In this document: positions 6,357 to 7,586 of the stretch, piece after piece | How the letters are laid out: every line of letters begins with the position of its first letter | Numbering within the stretch: the first letter of the stretch is position 1 | Source of the DNA: Candidatus Zixiibacteriota bacterium | Lineage (GTDB): Bacteria > Zixibacteria > MSB-5A5 > JAABVY01 > JAHJOQ01 | Reading direction: 5' to 3' | Length of the DNA stretch: 7,586 nt | NCBI GenBank assembly: GCA_030631455.1 | Contig: DAOVLC010000058.1 | Coordinates: 1-7,586, forward strand | Position numbers and translations under genes: made by a program | The notes under the pieces: model-generated | The model's database searches: none | What the model was told of the DNA's origin: nothing | The model's input: the letters and a program-made list of their open reading frames with translations, nothing else

Positions 6357-7586
6357 ATGGCAAACGAAAAAGCAACTTTGAGCGAGACCGCGTCAAACGA
6401 TAGCTTATCATCAGGTGCGGGAAGCAGCAAGCGCAGGATGATCAGTATCGACGGTAACATGGCGGCCTCTTACGTCGCCCATGCCACGAACGAGGTCTGC
6501 GCAATATATCCTATTACCCCATCCTCGGGGATGGGCGAGATCGCGGATGCAAAATCCGCTGCCGGAGAGACAAACATCTGGGGCACAATTCCGGTCATTT
6601 CGGAGCTGCAGTCGGAGGGGGGCGCATCGGGAGCCGTTCACGGCGCTCTGACCACAGGTGCTCTCACAAGCACGTTCACGGCATCCCAGGGACTGCTCTT
6701 GATGATTCCCAACATGTTCAAGATCGCAGGTGAACTGACGCCGACCGTTTTCCATGTCTCCGCCCGCGCGGTAGCAACACACGCGCTATCGATCTTCGGA
6801 GATCACTCCGATGTCATGGCGGTTCGCAGCACCGGTTTCGGACTTATCGCTTCCGGGTCGATCCAGGAAGTATCCGATATGGCGCTAATCGCACAGGCTT
6901 GCTCTCTGGAGAGCCGGATTCCGTTCGTGCATTTTTTCGATGGTTTCAGAACATCACACGAGATCCAGAAGGTCGAAGAGATCACGTTCGACGATATGCG
7001 CAAAATGCTTCCCGACGAATTGATTGCTGAACACAGGGCAAGAGCACTCAGCCCGGACAGGCCGACAATCAAAGGAACGTCCCAGAATCCCGACGTGTTT
7101 TTCCAGGCCCGCGAAACCGTCAACAAGTACTATCTCGCAGTGCCTGAGATTGTGCAGAAGAATATGGATAGGTTCGCCGAGATCGTCGGACGCCAGTACA
7201 GGCTGTTCGACTACGTTGGCGCTCCGGATGCGGAGAATGTCGTAGTCATAATGGGCAGTGGCGCGGAAACAATGCATGAATTGGTCGATTACCTGGTGAA
7301 CAGCGGCGACAAGGTCGGTGTAGTCAAAGTACGGCTCTATCGACCATTCTCCGTGGAAGCCTTCGTGAGTGCGCTTCCTCAGACAGTCAGGAAAATCGCC
7401 GTGCTCGACAGGACAAAGGAACCCGGTGCAGTAGGCGAACCGCTTTATACGGACATTCATACCGCACTAAATGAGGCAATGTCCACCGGCATCGCGAAAT
7501 TCAAGGAGATGCCGGTTGTTGTAGGTGGCCGGTATGGACTTGGATCGAAAGAATTCAATGCTGCGCATGCGAAGGCAGTTATTGAC
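6357..7586 (+). CDS. nifJ: Pyruvate:ferredoxin (flavodoxin) oxidoreductase, N-terminal 410 residues (3' end cut by window edge)
   Basis: Oxidatively decarboxylates pyruvate with CoA to acetyl-CoA and CO2, reducing ferredoxin or flavodoxin; works with thiamine diphosphate and three [4Fe-4S] clusters in the cytosol. The reading frame is open from 6357 to the edge. Domain I (about 28-260) shows IDGNMAASYV, YPITPSSGMGE, ELQSEGGASGAVHGAL, FTASQGLLLMIPNMFKIAGEL, ALSIFGDH and HFFDGFRTSHEIQK. T54, E87 and R137 align with T31, E64 and probably R114 of the Desulfovibrio africanus enzyme. Domain II follows: RLFDYVGAPDAENVVV (282-297), VRLYRPF (325-331), VLDRTKEPGA (349-358) and GRYGLGSKEF (391-400). The full fused homodimeric protein is near 1190 residues, so the CoA, thiamine and ferredoxin parts lie outside. 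A 23-to-27-residue Ser/Ala-rich N-terminal extension is unusual. It has its own promoter. Confidence 0.95.
   Translation, partial: MANEKATLSETASNDSLSSGAGSSKRRMISIDGNMAASYVAHATNEVCAIYPITPSSGMGEIADAKSAAGETNIWGTIPVISELQSEGGASGAVHGALTTGALTSTFTASQGLLLMIPNMFKIAGELTPTVFHVSARAVATHALSIFGDHSDVMAVRSTGFGLIASGSIQEVSDMALIAQACSLESRIPFVHFFDGFRTSHEIQKVEEITFDDMRKMLPDELIAEHRARALSPDRPTIKGTSQNPDVFFQARETVNKYYLAVPEIVQKNMDRFAEIVGRQYRLFDYVGAPDAENVVVIMGSGAETMHELVDYLVNSGDKVGVVKVRLYRPFSVEAFVSALPQTVRKIAVLDRTKEPGAVGEPLYTDIHTALNEAMSTGIAKFKEMPVVVGGRYGLGSKEFNAAHAKAVID

Noticed and set aside
6954..7460. 168-codon open frame on the minus strand
   Set aside because: It lies wholly opposite the well-supported PFOR frame and its translation shows no recognisable family; the same holds for the minus-strand frame at 6411-6782.
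1..7586. CRISPR array, mobile element, tRNA or phage remnant
   Set aside because: No repeated spacer units, transposase motifs, tRNA-like folds or broken genes were seen on either strand.

Overview
The window is an ordinary chromosomal segment, about half GC, of a bacterium I cannot place to phylum. It carries seven genes in two divergent blocks around a 279-base control region. A pyruvate:ferredoxin oxidoreductase (PFOR) beside lipoyl synthase and thioredoxin reductase suggests an anaerobe or facultative anaerobe that also has lipoate-dependent enzymes. The absence of phage, transposon, CRISPR, tRNA or rRNA sequence argues against a mobile region.

The left block (1-4876, minus strand) reads, in transcription order: a 918-residue FAD/Fe-S 2-hydroxyacid dehydrogenase (GlcD-GlcF type fusion), a cob(I)alamin/cob(I)yrinate adenosyltransferase (cobO), thioredoxin reductase (trxB) and lipoyl synthase (lipA, cut by the left edge). 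Gaps are 29, 61 and 9 bases, and I see no convincing internal promoter or terminator, so this looks like one operon.

The control region (4877-5155) contains a fair sigma-70-type promoter reading right, a perfect 10-bp palindrome, a larger imperfect palindrome just before the regulator gene, and an imperfect 15-bp direct repeat. None of this has a proven role.

The right block (5156-7586, plus strand) starts with an Rrf2-family regulator carrying three cysteines suited to bind an Fe-S cluster. A 56-base gap leads to dCTP deaminase (dcd), then a 170-base spacer with a near-consensus promoter leads to the N-terminal 410 codons of PFOR, cut by the right edge.

A theme joins many of the genes. The dehydrogenase has two ferredoxin-type and two CCG cysteine sets, LipA has two cluster-binding cysteine triplets, PFOR is a known Fe-S enzyme, and TrxB handles thiol redox. 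A cluster-sensing Rrf2 protein sitting between them could plausibly tune some of them to iron, oxygen or redox state; that link is inference. I found no clear sign of a new defence, mobile or RNA system. The most interesting items are the regulator with its palindromes and the unusual company of the dehydrogenase operon.
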